NCBI GenBank assembly: GCA_947034885.2
Contig: OX344757.2
Coordinates: forward strand, 6,696,001-6,760,000
DNA length: 64,000 bases
Direction of reading: 5' to 3'
From: Thuidium tamariscinum
Taxonomy: Eukaryota; Streptophyta; Bryopsida; Hypnales; Thuidiaceae
In this document: one piece after another, positions 23,119-34,600 of the stretch
Position numbering within the stretch: the first letter of the stretch is position 1
How the letters are laid out: each line of letters opens with the position of its first letter
Notes under the pieces: model-generated
Seen by the model: only the letters and a program-made list of their open reading frames with translations
What the model was told of the DNA's origin: nothing
The model's database searches: none
Position numbers and translations under genes: made by a program

Positions 23119-23559
23119 CTGAGGTAAGAGGCTTGAACTCTAACTAGGCATTAAAAGTGAACATGACTTATAGGTACATATTAGTAGGGTTTTAAAAAAA
23201 TTTCTTATGAAGTGCCATAGTAGTGATACTTCATTTTATTGTAGAGCTCCAAATCTCAACATTCATCCATATATTTAACCAAAAAATCATATTAGCACAT
23301 AATACATATCTTTCATTCTATTTTCGTCCATTTTTTGGATTTTTCATGTAGTATTTTTAAAAAACTTGAAGTTTATTGGTGATTTCATCCAAAATTGTAC
23401 TATTTGATTTCTATAGGCTTGGTGTCATTCCAAAAAATTTGGTGCAATTTTGCACCGAATTGCCAGGAATAAAAACACCAGTGCATATTGCTTCCTTTCT
23501 TCAATGTGCCAACTATGCACATTTCAAGAGGTGGTTGCTTTTGATGACCGTAGATGACT

Positions 23560-23745
23560 ACTTTTTTTCAACTTCAAAAATTTGTAACTAATTGCACAAA
23601 GCTCCGAAAAATATGAAGAGACTTGGATTAGATGCTTATTCCACTTGTCTTTCAAGAAAAGTTCATTGAAGAATAAGTTATTTCAAGATATTTCACCTCT
23701 GCAAAATTCAATTCTAGCCCTTAAATGGTTAACATATATACACCT
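23560..23745 (-). repeat. Decayed fragment related to families X and Z
   Basis: The stretch from AAATTTGTAACTAATTG through ATATGAAGAGACTTGG to CTAGCCCTTAAATGG follows the same order as the right half of the Z copy at 17043-17374. Terminal repeats were not found. Confidence 0.5.
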
Positions 23746-24003
23746 TACACTCTTGCAAGTCCTCGTTGATCTTGACTCTATATTAGAGTATCTGACCCCT
23801 TTCCAACCACTTAAGCAATTACACATATGTAGAGTGCAGCTTTTTTGAATGCAATTTTTTTTTTCATATACAAAAATAGAATTTGGAAGGATGCCATATT
23901 TTTTCTGAATTTTATTACACAAATTGTACTATGAATTTTTTAGTAGAAGATTCTCTGCTACCTATAATGGTGATATAGGCTGATTGCAAAACCAACCAAG
24001 GAC

Positions 24004-24301
24004 TAAGGTAGGGGGTTGTAAAAGCGACCTTTTACCAGCTGATTTGCATTTTGGGGAAGCTAAACTCCTTAAAACAATTTCTAGTAAATTTTCGTGGTAA
24101 GAAAAATAGAATTGGCATCTAACCCAAGTCGTTTCATATTTTTTGGACCTTCATGGAATTAGTGATGAATTTTTGAAGTTGAAAACACAGTGGTTTCTAA
24201 AAGTGACCCCCTCTTGAAATGTACACTTCTGGTACATGTTAGAGGCAAAATTTACCAAATCGCTTTTAGAGACAGGGTTGCAATTACAACCCCCTACCTT
24301 A
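24004..24301 (+). mobile_element. Family X MITE, copy 1
   Basis: 298 bp with ends TAAGGTAGGGGGTTGTAA and TTACAACCCCCTACCTTA, a perfect 18-bp inverted repeat with TA at both boundaries. Very similar along its length to 44045-44342, which suggests recent activity. Non-coding. Confidence 0.9.
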
Positions 24302-24357
24302 GTTGCATTTATAAGAGCCTTGCAACCACTCATAATGTGCCACAATTGCTTTGGGAA

Positions 24358-25096
24358 CTACACCCTACCTTCACGGAAAGAAACCAGTATATTGATTGGG
24401 AATGGGGGCTGATCAGAAATGGGTTGCCATCTTGAAGGCCATGTCTCGTTGTCTTTTGGGTTGTAAACTGGAATACTAAAATCATACATTCCTGCAATGA
24501 AATCTGCCCAAGGATCTTGAATCTGAAAGTCTGAATCTTAGCAGCCCTATGATGAGATTCAAAAGAAAAAAGAAAAAGCTCTGGAGTGCGGTTTTCCTCC
24601 ATCCACGTTGAGTCCATGTTTGAAGGAAAAAGTGTTTGAAGAAAAAAACTGTTTGTTTGTCCCTTGCAGTTCAGAATCTGCACGTCACCGTCGTCAGCAC
24701 CCACCACTCATGGTGAGAGTACACTGAAACTTTGTGCAGTGAAGGACGCTACGAAACCTGGCGATCTCTGGAACGTTCCCGATTCGTAGTACCGTATTCT
24801 CCCTTGAATGCGAACTTTCATTTGAAGAAGAATTCCACGAATGTGCCCGTACACCTGAATCACGAATAATAGAGTCTGCAGAAGTTTCCTGCACGACCAT
24901 GGCCGGAACGTACTACTGCACTTGCTTGGGCGTTATCGCAAACAATCTCGTCTTCTAGAACTTCAGGAGCCTCTGCATTGACAAAAGCTTTGTGTGCTGT
25001 GAATTTGAGGAAAATTTCGGCTTGAATCCCCAAAGGCGAAGCCAGTGCTAGAGTACTAGCATTGGGTTGTTGAAAACTACTGTAGCTAGAGCTCAA
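24358..25096 (-). CDS. Possible unrecognised spliced gene, head-to-head with the hydrolase gene
   Basis: The best piece is a last exon whose minus-strand reading contains DPWADFIAGMYDFSIPVYN and later ETWPSRWQPI, ending VSFREGRV and a stop at 24358. An acceptor (GATTCAG) at about 24531 lets it join an upstream frame containing VPEIARFRSVLHC through a donor GTGGGT near 24700. A third block further upstream (SPLGIQAEIFLKFTAHKAF, 24860-25096) is in a different frame and has no ATG. The block is GC-richer than its surroundings, begins soon after a MITE and lies about 800 bp from the divergent hydrolase start. DPWADF weakly resembles the start of the OVATE domain, but the rest does not. It may be a gene, a pseudogene or chance. 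Confidence 0.3.
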
Positions 25097-25909
25097 CTGT
25101 CAGTGCAATATATTCTTGTCTATTAAAGGATCGCAGGCGCATCACTATTTTTGTCATCTAGGAAGGAAAATCCGCCATTGTGTCATTGTGTGGTTTCAAA
25201 GTAGTCGATTACGAATCTTGCTTCACGATTTGCAGATTTGTTACCAAATTCGGTGCAAGGGAATTGTTCTCTGTCTCTGTCTCTCTCGATCTCTCTCGCC
25301 CTTGTAGTGCTTTGGAACCCCCTTTTGAAATCGTCGTTTTGCGAGCTCTAAAGGGCTTTCTTTGATTTGTGTTGGCATTCAAACCGAACGGCACAAATTT
25401 CCACCAGCAGCGATCGTCATCTGGAAACAAGTGTAGGAAGCGCCGGTTCAAGCTCAAGCTTCGGAACCGTGGAAGTCCCCGAAACTGTTCCTTAGAATCC
25501 GCGTCACCCTGTTCTAGATCTCGAAATCTGCGCCCCTCGCAAAAAATTTCACAGACAACGCCCCATGCAGAATCCTTCTGCAAGATTCTGAGCCCATTCG
25601 CAAGAGAACAACTCACTGCAGTAGCGCCACAATCCCCTGCCACGATCTAGAGCTAACGTGCTTCCAGATCTCAAGAGCAGACGTGTTTCCAGCATGTTTT
25701 AGGGTTGCCCTAGAGTCTCAGAATGTGACGAGTTCTCGATTTTTTGGGGTTTCTCGCAATTTTTTCGGGTACTGAGCCCTAAAGTAATACTCTTCAGTAT
25801 TCCATCCGCCTGCTTCTTCCTCGCTAATCAGTTTTCCTCGTGTGGTGCCCTGAACGATGCACAATCTGCTCTAGTTTTAGGTTCTTTTGTGTGAAAGTTT
25901 TGTGTGGTC
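25097..25909 (+). promoter_or_regulatory. Probable promoter and 5' UTR of the hydrolase gene
   Basis: GC-rich, free of mobile elements, and including a pyrimidine-rich TCTCTCTCGATCTCTCTCG tract at about 25277. Frames on both strands here overlap and have no recognisable content. The transcription start cannot be placed from sequence alone. Confidence 0.5.
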
Positions 25910-28900
25910 ATGGTGCTGCTGATCGTAGCAGGCACGCTCGGGGTGCTCTTCTACGGTCGATGGCTTTGGTCGAGAGGAAATGAAGGGAAGAAGGTCGGAA
26001 GTGCTGTGGAGTATGATCCACGGCATGCGTTGGACGAGGCTGCTGCAAGGCGGGCGGCCAGGGCGGATTTCTATCGGAGCCACAAGCATTTCGACCATAC
26101 TTGCCCGCCTGTGTGTGAATATTTTCCCCGTTTTGCCCGAAGTTTTGTTCCAGCACTTCCTCTTTCAGTTTTTGCATGCCTATGATTCTGCATTTCTTGA
26201 GTTCAAGCCCGCATTCTGTATCTTTGACTTCTGTTTGACAGCGCAGGCTAAAGATTTTCGTGAAATCCGAGGCGCAGTATTTTGAATGTTTGGTCTTGTT
26301 GTGTGCAGCAAAGCGAAGCAGAGAAGGAGCTCTCTGTCACCGAGGTGCGTCGCATCGAACTCTCCGCTTCTGATTTTTTGAATTTGACTGTTTTCGTAGA
26401 GTCTGGTGCTTGCAACCGGTTGTTCTGTTTTGGATTAGAATTTTGGTGTTTTCTCAGAGTCGGGTGCTTACTGCCGGTTTTCTTTTTGGGTTCGAATTTT
26501 GCCGTTTTATTGAAGTCTGATGCTTACTAGCACCCGTCCTTTTTGGATTAGAAGTTTACCGTTTTCTCAGATTCTGAAGGTTACGACCACTTCTCTTTCT
26601 TGGATTTGAATTTTGCCGTTTTCTTAAGAGGCTGATGCTTACAACCGTTTGTTCTTTTGGATTTGAATATTGCCCGTTTTCTGAGAGTCTGATTCTTGCA
26701 ACCGGTTGTCCTTTTTTGGATTTGAATTTGCCGTGTTCTGAGGGTCTGGTGTTTAGCAGTACTGGGTTTCAGAATTTGTAGAATGTACGAGGTGATTTGA
26801 TAGTAGAGCTTCATGATGAAAAGTAACTGATACCGAGTCACGGTATTGCTTAGGGATGTTGTTTCCATAACGAGTCTGTACTTTCGTATTATTGGATGTA
26901 ACCTAAGTGGTTGTTAGATCCTGTTCAACCTTGCTCAAGTAGGGGTCTTAAATGAAAGACACTGTAGCTCTTGAGAAGGACAATGTTATGAAATATAATC
27001 ATGTTCACCATATCCAATGCTTGGCTGTGTGGAGAAATAGGCTCCAATGAGGTTAGGAGATGCATTCTGTGGTACTAGCCTTCAGTTGAATGCTGATTGA
27101 GATGTGTACAAACGTCTGGTCAGTGAAAGTGTCACCATTAACCCTTCAAGGTCCGAGCAACTGTGAATGGGTTGCTTTTACTAAAGGAATGTCACATCAT
27201 GAACTTTAATTGGGTCATACTTATTTCCCATCTCCTTCATCGAGGTAATGGCATTGTATTGATTGAGTGCTGTGGATGTCGCTTTCCACAAGGACTAGTC
27301 TTCGCGCTGATTGCTTTGTTACATGCTAAGTAATCACTACCTGGGGTGTTGTTACTTCATTGGTGAATTTCTCTATTGGTGATGAATGTTGTGAAAGGGC
27401 ACTCGGGAATCCATCTTAATTCTTTCCAACATTCATTAATCCAAGGTTTGAATTCCAGTAGTTCTTGTTGATTAGGGGTTCTCAATGTTGGTGGTTTATT
27501 CTTTGGTTTTGAAGAAAACGATTTGATACTATTGATCGTATTTTTCATTCACCAGGGACTGCTATCACCCAGCTCAAGGAGGTGAATTTTGATTTTAAAT
27601 TTGAAAAGCAGTGATCTCATCTCCCTCTTTGTAGGATCTCATTTCCAACTTCATCGGATTTACTGCTCCATCTTGACACCCAGTATTGTTTGAAAACACA
27701 CGTTCAAAGAAAGTTCCACAACAGGTGGTTGCCTAGTATGGTACTCACTCTGCTTGATTTTCTTGCCCTTTTTGCAGACGTATGTGCTAAACTCCAGGGG
27801 CGTGGAGATTTTTGTCAAGAGTTGGGTGCCTGCACAGTCCAAGCCCCATGGCGTGGTGTTTCTCTGCCATGGTTATGGTGATACGGTCACCTTTTACGCT
27901 GAAGGTTTTGTCACTGTCGCCATTCTTGTGAATGAATGTCAATCTTTCTATGTTTGTTAAAATCATACCTTGAAATAGAGCGACTTACACTGGATGGATT
28001 GAGCATATGTTCGCTTTGAAGGTTTTATGAGTTATTCAAAGGTGTACCTAAGTTCATTTCCATTCCCGTGATCAAGAGTTTTTTTACAGTTACTCTCTCT
28101 AGTGCAGACCACTTTATTTCAACCCATTTTCTTATTGCACCGATCGTTCTTTCTCTATAGAATTCCACCTGTTTAAAATTTTATGACTCAATGACGACAC
28201 TATTCACGCTCCTATCGCACTTCAAGGACACGTAGGATGACCTCCTTATTCTCACCAGAACCCACACTAGAGTAGAGCTTTCTGTTGCTAATTTTCTACA
28301 TTGCTTTTGTTGCAAAACACTGTTTGAATCAGGGTTTTTTCTTCCATTATGAGGAATACAGTTTAAGTGTCGGATCACTTCTATTTGGGAGGTTGAGTGC
28401 ATGAAAAAATCATTCAAAATTGATGAAAATTGGTTAATTTTGTGGGCGAGGGACGATATTTCAACCTGAATTTTGCTGTTTAAAAATAAGGTATGTCGTG
28501 GGGGGTGTATTCCCACCTAATAGAGGACTGGTCTAAATTGGGCTGGTACTAACCTAGGAATTTACTGCAGGGGAAGCAAGGACACTGGCGTTAGCTGGGT
28601 ACGCGGTTTACGGCATGGATTACCCCGGATTTGGCATGTCCCAAGGATTGCATGGCTATGTACCTAGTTTCGACAAGCTCGTGGATGATGTCATTGAGCA
28701 GTACCGCACCATCAAAGGTAAACTCAATCTAGAAAAAATGAATTATGTCCCTGTTTTTCAAAATGGCACATTTCGGAGCGAAACTGTGGCACTTAAACGC
28801 CCGGAGTTCTGAAATTGTGTCAGATTCACTGAAATGTGCCATTTTAATAAATTTGAGGATAAGAGCTCATTTGTGCAATGAAAATGCTTATTTCATGTGC

Positions 28901-31632
28901 AAGGATACTTTCTTGGTTCCTAGGGTGGACCCAAAAAACCGTATTTAAGTACTTTTTTGCATTCAATTCCAACTCATTGATTGTCCCTCTTTCTCTACTC
29001 CTATTCCCATTGCAGGTCGAAATAGACTTCGGGGAACATGCTTACAAGTTCGGATGTTTTCAAAACTTTGGGATAGAGTGAAAAACAGTAGTGGAGCCCA
29101 TTCTAGAACTTCGAACTCAACATGATTCTTAAGCATGTCCTACATCATGAGTGCAAATCTTTACCTTCTAGAGTTTTGGAATGCAGTTCTGCAGTTCCCT
29201 TTTTCTGCGAGCTAGCTTCAACATCTGTGGCGAATTTCAATCTTGTTTTTCGCCACCGATTTTACCCTTTCTAATCCTTCTGTTAATCGTAGTCCAACGT
29301 AACTATTACCAGAATGTTCGTGTAGACATACACTCTAGTCTGTGCAATCCTGCACAGAAGCCTACTCCCACTGATTTCCCGCTGCAAAAGGATGACCACC
29401 CTCCAATCCCTCTAAGAGGACCAACTTTGAACTTCAAATGGAGAGTTTATTTTTATTTTTGGTGCGTGTGTGTGTGCAGGTCGTGCGGAGTTGCAGGGTC
29501 TGCCTTGCTTTCTGTTTGGTGAGTCCATGGGAGGGGCGGTGGCGCTGCGAGCTCACCTGAAGGAGCCTTCCTTGTGGGACGGCGCCGTGCTGGTGGCGCC
29601 CATGTGCAAAATCGCCGACGCCATGTATCCGCCGTGGATCCTCGTGCGCATCCTCATTGCCCTGTCTTGCGTCATACCCAAGGCCAAGCTGGTGCCAGGA
29701 CAAAGCATTGCTGCAATCGGATTCAGAGACCCAATCAAGAGAAAACTCGTAAGCTTATTGCTATCCTATTTGGTGTCTCTGCCTAAACGCTATAACCCTA
29801 AAAACCCTAAACCCAACCCTAAACCCTAAAAAACCCTACTCTAAGTCACTGTCAGCTATAGTTTGTTTTTTATATTGGCGAAGTGTAGCGTATTACGTGA
29901 GGGAAAGGGATCTCAGGGGAGAGATGTCTGATGAGGAGGGTGAAGCTTGTCAAGCGAAAGCTCGGACGTTACGTTTCCTAGCTATCCTGTTTATTCTATT
30001 TGGTGTCACTGCCTGTACTAAGTTATTATAAGCTATATAATGTTGTGTTGGAGCTTTCTTTTTTAAATCGGCGAAGCGTAGGGTAGTTCCTTAGGACAAA
30101 GAAACTCAAGGAGAAGATGCCTGTTGAGGAGGGTGAAGCTTGACAAGGAAGGAATGTTTTTCAAATTCTTGAGGGCGAGGCTATTAGTCAGCATGAACCA
30201 GAATTGACAAATTTGGATGAACTCGGTGAATTTTCAGTGGTTGCAGAATGTCTGGTTATGTGGGCAAGCCTGTGGAACATATTATTCTGCAGTAGATTTC
30301 ATGGAATCCACTCAACATGATGAATATTGGAGCTGTATGAATAGGGAAATAATGTAGTTTTAGGGGCGTGATTATAGCTTGAAGTAACTTGGTTTAGGGA
30401 GTGACATTAAATAGAATAAGTGGTGCAGCAATCGTATTTGTAGCTAGGCGGTACCATAAGCCGATGTTGAAAACTCTTCATCCTAATCAATCATGACTTG
30501 ATTGTTTTCCTGATTTTCCTGACATTTAATTATTCTTGCAGGCCGATTCGAACCCGGTTGCGTATGTGGGAAACCCTCGCATCCGAACTGCTGTTCAAAT
30601 GCTCCGGATCACTGAATGTCTCGGTAGCAAATTGCAAGAGGTATGACCCACTTCATTCTCCATCAATGTGGTTTCCAACCTGGCAGGCCAACAATGGACT
30701 CATTACTTTCTGAATAGAGCATTGTTCATACTTAGAGGAATCTTTATTGTGATATAGATACCTTCTTCGTTCTCATAAGTTCTTATTTCTGTCCGAGCCA
30801 TTTGGATTCTTTCATCCTAGTTATAATATTCTCTGTCCTTCTTTGAGCTCTACATACTTCTACTCAATTTACTTCCAAATACATGATCGTCCAAGGTCAC
30901 GATGTTATGTTGATTGATTGATTGATTTTGTTCATAAAATTTGTTTTGGGGCTCCTATTAGTTCTCTTTCATTACTCCAAGTCATTTGATTGTTCCACCA
31001 TCTTCTCCAGTATTCTCTCCATCATTTTAATAGCTCCTCATAAGTCTGTAAGCCTACACATGATTTCTTCCAAACAGACGATCTCCCAACTAGTTCAGGA
31101 ATGTGATTGGATTGATTGATTGATCTTGCGTGCAAAGATTCATATTTTGTTCTTCTAAGTTCTCCATTCTCTCATTCACCATCTTCTCCAATATTCTCTC
31201 CGTCACTCACTCTCAGAGCTCCACATGGTTTCTTCCAGAATTGGTTCAAGAACATTGTTATATTCTCGATGGATTGACTGATGGATTGACTGATGGGTTG
31301 GGCAGGTTTCCTTGCCATTGCTGGTGCTTCACGGCGCTGGCGACCGCGTCACGGACCCGGCCATCAGCAAGCTGCTGCACGAGAAGGCCAAGTCTGCAGA
31401 CAAGACTTTGCGACTCTACGACGATGCGTGGCATTGTCTGCTGCAGGGCGAGCCGGATGAGATGATCCACGGCGTGATGCGTGATGTGATCCGATGGCTG
31501 GATTCTCACACGGCCGCCAAGTCGAAGGCGTTTCCGCAGCTGAGCCAGAAGGAGTTTGACGACCGGGTGGCGAGAGCTGTTCCCAGTTTGATCAATTTTG
31601 GTAGATTCAAGGTAGAGAGAAAAAACCTCTGA
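25910..31632 (+). CDS. Monoacylglycerol lipase-like alpha/beta hydrolase (plant MAGL / caffeoylshikimate esterase family), seven exons
   Basis: Serine hydrolases of this family cleave monoacylglycerols, lysophospholipids or related esters; the substrate cannot be told from sequence. Exons: 25910-26110, 26309-26344, 27778-27904, 28571-28717, 29480-29748, 30542-30640, 31306-31632, all introns GT-AG, phases consistent, giving 401 residues. The N-terminus (VLLIVAGTLGVLFYGRWLW) is a likely membrane anchor. Then come NSRGVEIFVKSWVP, HGYGD (oxyanion region), MDYPGFGMSQGLHGY, GESMGG with the nucleophile Ser, the APMCKIAD cap region, GAGDRVTDP with the catalytic Asp, and DDAWHCLLQGEPDE with the catalytic His. 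All triad residues are intact. The C-terminus extends some 40 residues past the usual WLD.H motif. Family members without the N-terminal anchor are shorter. Introns 2, 4, 5 and 6 carry unusual repeats. A GTG-initiated extension from 25904 is unlikely. Confidence 0.93.
26374..26765 (+). repeat. Minisatellite in hydrolase intron 2, about seven 57-bp units
   Basis: Each unit contains a TTTGGATTTGAATTTTGCCG-like start, GTTTTCTGAGAGTCTG and GATGCTTACAACCGG. Seven units can be followed from about 26374 to 26765, with 10-25 percent divergence between neighbours. The array starts about 30 bases after the end of the 36-bp exon 2. Confidence 0.85.
28760..28845. repeat. Foldback in hydrolase intron 4
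   Basis: AAAATGGCACATTTC (28760-28774) pairs perfectly with GAAATGTGCCATTTT (28831-28845) around a 56-nt loop. The element starts about 40 bp after the splice donor. No target duplication was found. Confidence 0.75.
29760..30149 (+). repeat. Tandem duplication in hydrolase intron 5, about 200 bp
   Basis: Copy 1 (about 29760-29958) and copy 2 (about 29981-30149) share CTATCC, ATTTGGTGTC(A/T)CTGCCT, the AAGCTATA-like block, TCGGCGAAGCGTAG or its variant, and GAGGAGGGTGAAGCTTG. They differ by point changes and by a telomere-like tract present only in copy 1. Confidence 0.8.
29794..29839 (+). repeat. Interstitial telomere-type repeat (CCCTAAA variants)
   Basis: Five to six CCCTAAA-type units, some with extra A or missing A, lie between CTGCCTAAACGCTAT and CTCTAAGTCAC. 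The second duplication copy lacks them at the matching place. This is the plant telomere sequence and also contains telo-box motifs (AAACCCTA). Confidence 0.85.
30765..31260 (+). repeat. Degenerate repeats in hydrolase intron 6, three units of about 190 bp
   Basis: Recurring order in each unit: TAAGTTCT or TTAGTTCTC, then CACCATCTTCTCCARTATTC with CTCTCC, AGCTCYWCA, then a TTTCTTCCA block; GATTGATTGATTGAT separates units. The first unit (about 30765-30890) is the most decayed. The last unit ends shortly before the exon 7 acceptor. Confidence 0.65.
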
Positions 31633-34600
31633 TTGATTTTAAGGCTTGCAGAGCTGGAGGCTGATCTTGGAAGGATGTCAAGGCTATGACTAAGGTAGTC
31701 AGTCTGACACAAATTATCATATTCTTGGATGAACAGGTGCATTCTTTGTTTATATAGTTTCCTTGGAAGTCATTTTTTGGACTCTTTTTGTCCTCCGTAG
31801 TGTTTCAAGGTTCAGATCCTAATCTTGAAACTTAAGGATGTGGCGTATGATTGAGGTAGTGACACAAACATTAATTAGATTCTTGGATGAATTGGTGCAT
31901 TCTTTGTTTCTATAATTTCCTTGAAGGTCATTCATTAAACACTTTTTGTGCTCTTCAATTCTTTTGGAATTAAGAGAAGATCAATAATATGCTTGTTTCG
32001 GGGTCCCACTTTAGAGTGACATTGGAAATTCAATGTAATTTATTGATTGCTTGAGGATTCCCATTGGCATTGAATTGAGTAAATAGAAAGGAAGGGGAGA
32101 GGGTTGGGTTCAGCCCTTGACCCCTAAAGGTCTATGTATCTAATAAGTGGATGTACCTTGTTCAACCTCGATTGTAGCTTTCAAAATACTACTTTTGGAA
32201 TTTGATTTAAAACTAAGAAAATGAAGCTTAACAAATTTTGTTTCTATTCCATCTCAAAATTTTGAAAATGTCAAAAATTGAAAGTGTTATTGCAATTGAA
32301 AGCTCCATGTTTTAGAATCCAAATAATATGGTATGATATGTTTTTCATTCATGTGTATATATATATATATATACACACTCTAGAGTGCCTTGTACAATTG
32401 CCAAAGTCAAAATCAAGGTAAAAAGTATTTTTTTAATTTATTTAGTTGACTAAACTTTTGAAATTCAATAACATTTACACTAATGGTTAGAACATGACAA
32501 AACAAAGCACATACACCCATGTCCACCAAGGACTTTTTGATTGTACAAAAATGTAACTGAAGGATGCATGATCTTCAAGATCTCACCGTAACAAACAAAC
32601 TAAGTAAACAAATAACCTATCTTAAGGTATATATAATTTGATGTCTACCTTAAGCTATAAAAAATCACTCATAATTTGATTTTCCTATCAAAATTATTGA
32701 ACAAAAACTTAAATAGAAAATACATTTTTACTCTAGTAAAAAATATCTAAATTTTATACATTTATTCAATAAAAGAATAAATTTGGTTTGATGTCAAATT
32801 TGAATTCAACATCTTTGTTGTTGTTGTTTTGGGTCTAAAAAATAAAATTATCAATTGAAATATTATAACACTAGTCTTCATTGTTACTTGTACAACTTGA
32901 AAAGATTTTAAATCATTTTGATTTTTTTTGCTATTTTTACTTATTTATATATTCAATTTTTGCAATAAAAATTATAACATCTAAAATTTTTTACAAGACA
33001 ATTTGAAATTTCTCTTAGTAATGTACAATTCAAAGTTTTAAATAACAAAAATATAAGATTTTTATTTGAACACGGTTTATAAGGCTAAATTTAGGTGAAA
33101 TAGGAAGTTTGACCATTTCACAATGGATCAAGTCCTTTAGGAGTTAAAAGATGGGTTGGACTCATCCTTTCACATCTTGAGTGAATCATTTACTTAACCA
33201 AAACTAGGAGCATCCGTTGGGGGTCATATTAGTGTACAATACCTTTTCTTTCCACACAAAATTCCAAGGATGAAAATACGTACTTTTGTCTTACTTAAAA
33301 GGATTCTCCATCATCCATCAAACAATAAACATTTGTAGCATTATTCAAGAATTATGGTATTGACACTTTAATCTTCAATTGTAAATGGTCAAATTTTTAT
33401 ATGTTCTTTCTAACAAGTGAAGGAAGATTCTAGTGGACAAAATTATGTAGTATGTAGATACAATATGTAAGAGTTGAGAGTATTTCACCTAAAATATACA
33501 ACCTCTATCCATGAGAACCTAGGGTTGATTTTGAATATATCTATATTCAACACTATAAAAATTCATAGTTTAGGTATATGGTGTCCAAAAAATGCATTCT
33601 AAGAAGATCTAGATTCTTCTTCTAACTATCACAAGATTCAACAAATACTTTCCTAGTTCAATAATAACAACTATGTTAAAAAAATTATTAAATTTTTAAA
33701 AGATTTTCTAGTATATTAATGTTGGAGATGTACATGAAATGATAATAAGTTTTGGGCAAGGTGAAATTTGGAATGTACCCACCTTAATGATATACTTTTG
33801 ATAATGTTTTTTTTTTAACTTACATCAAACTAGTTTAGTGTTGTATTCTATAATTTTGCATTAATTTCCCCATGAATTACATTCAAACTTCTTTCATGGA
33901 ACATTTTACACATGCTTCTATCTTAGATTATGGTTGAAATGACTAGGAGTGACCTTTCATAAGTTTAATAAACCTGAGTTCAATGGTTAATGTAGAAAAT
34001 TTTGTGTCGAATGTCACTATACTTTTTAAATGCACACCAATCAACAACAATTACCGTATGACATGAGCATGTTGACATGACTAACGTTTGGCACTTGAGA
34101 TTTTCTATGTGCATATTGCTATAGAGAGCTTAGATGTGCTATATCATATAGAAAAAAAAATCATGAAATTCAACATGCTACATAAAAAATGGCATCAAGA
34201 AACAAAAACAACTTCAAATATTGCTTGTAAAGAGAGATAATCTAACCAAAATTGCTTACCTCGAAAAGACCAAAGACGGAAGTCAAAAGAATGGAAAAGA
34301 AGCTTCTTCTCAAGACAATTATTTTGTCAGATATGAACCAACACCTTCCATCTTCTGTTTGGCTTCCTTTGATATTCACATCTCATGTCATTTTAGTTTT
34401 TTTTGCAATTCAAATTGATGACTTAGGAAGAAGGATTGAATTTTCTTAAAGTGCATTAACAATGATATTTATAACATGAGCCTCACAAATGCTGACTAAA
34501 TATATACTTAAGACTTTAAGACTTCATTTGATCAACTATGTGTATTATAATCGACAATTTTTCTTTAATATGTAGTCAAACCTCTATAAGGGAATCAAAT

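Noticed and set aside
25209-25643. 144-codon minus-strand frame upstream of the hydrolase gene
   Set aside because: It lies across the probable promoter and 5' UTR, overlaps a plus-strand frame of similar quality and has no family resemblance.
29794-29839. A chromosome end
   Set aside because: The telomeric tract is only about 46 bp, irregular and inside an intron of an intact gene.
30543-30556. tRNA T-arm-like GATTCGAACCC
   Set aside because: It is the start of hydrolase exon 6 (ADSNPVAY) and no acceptor stem or anticodon arm fits around it.
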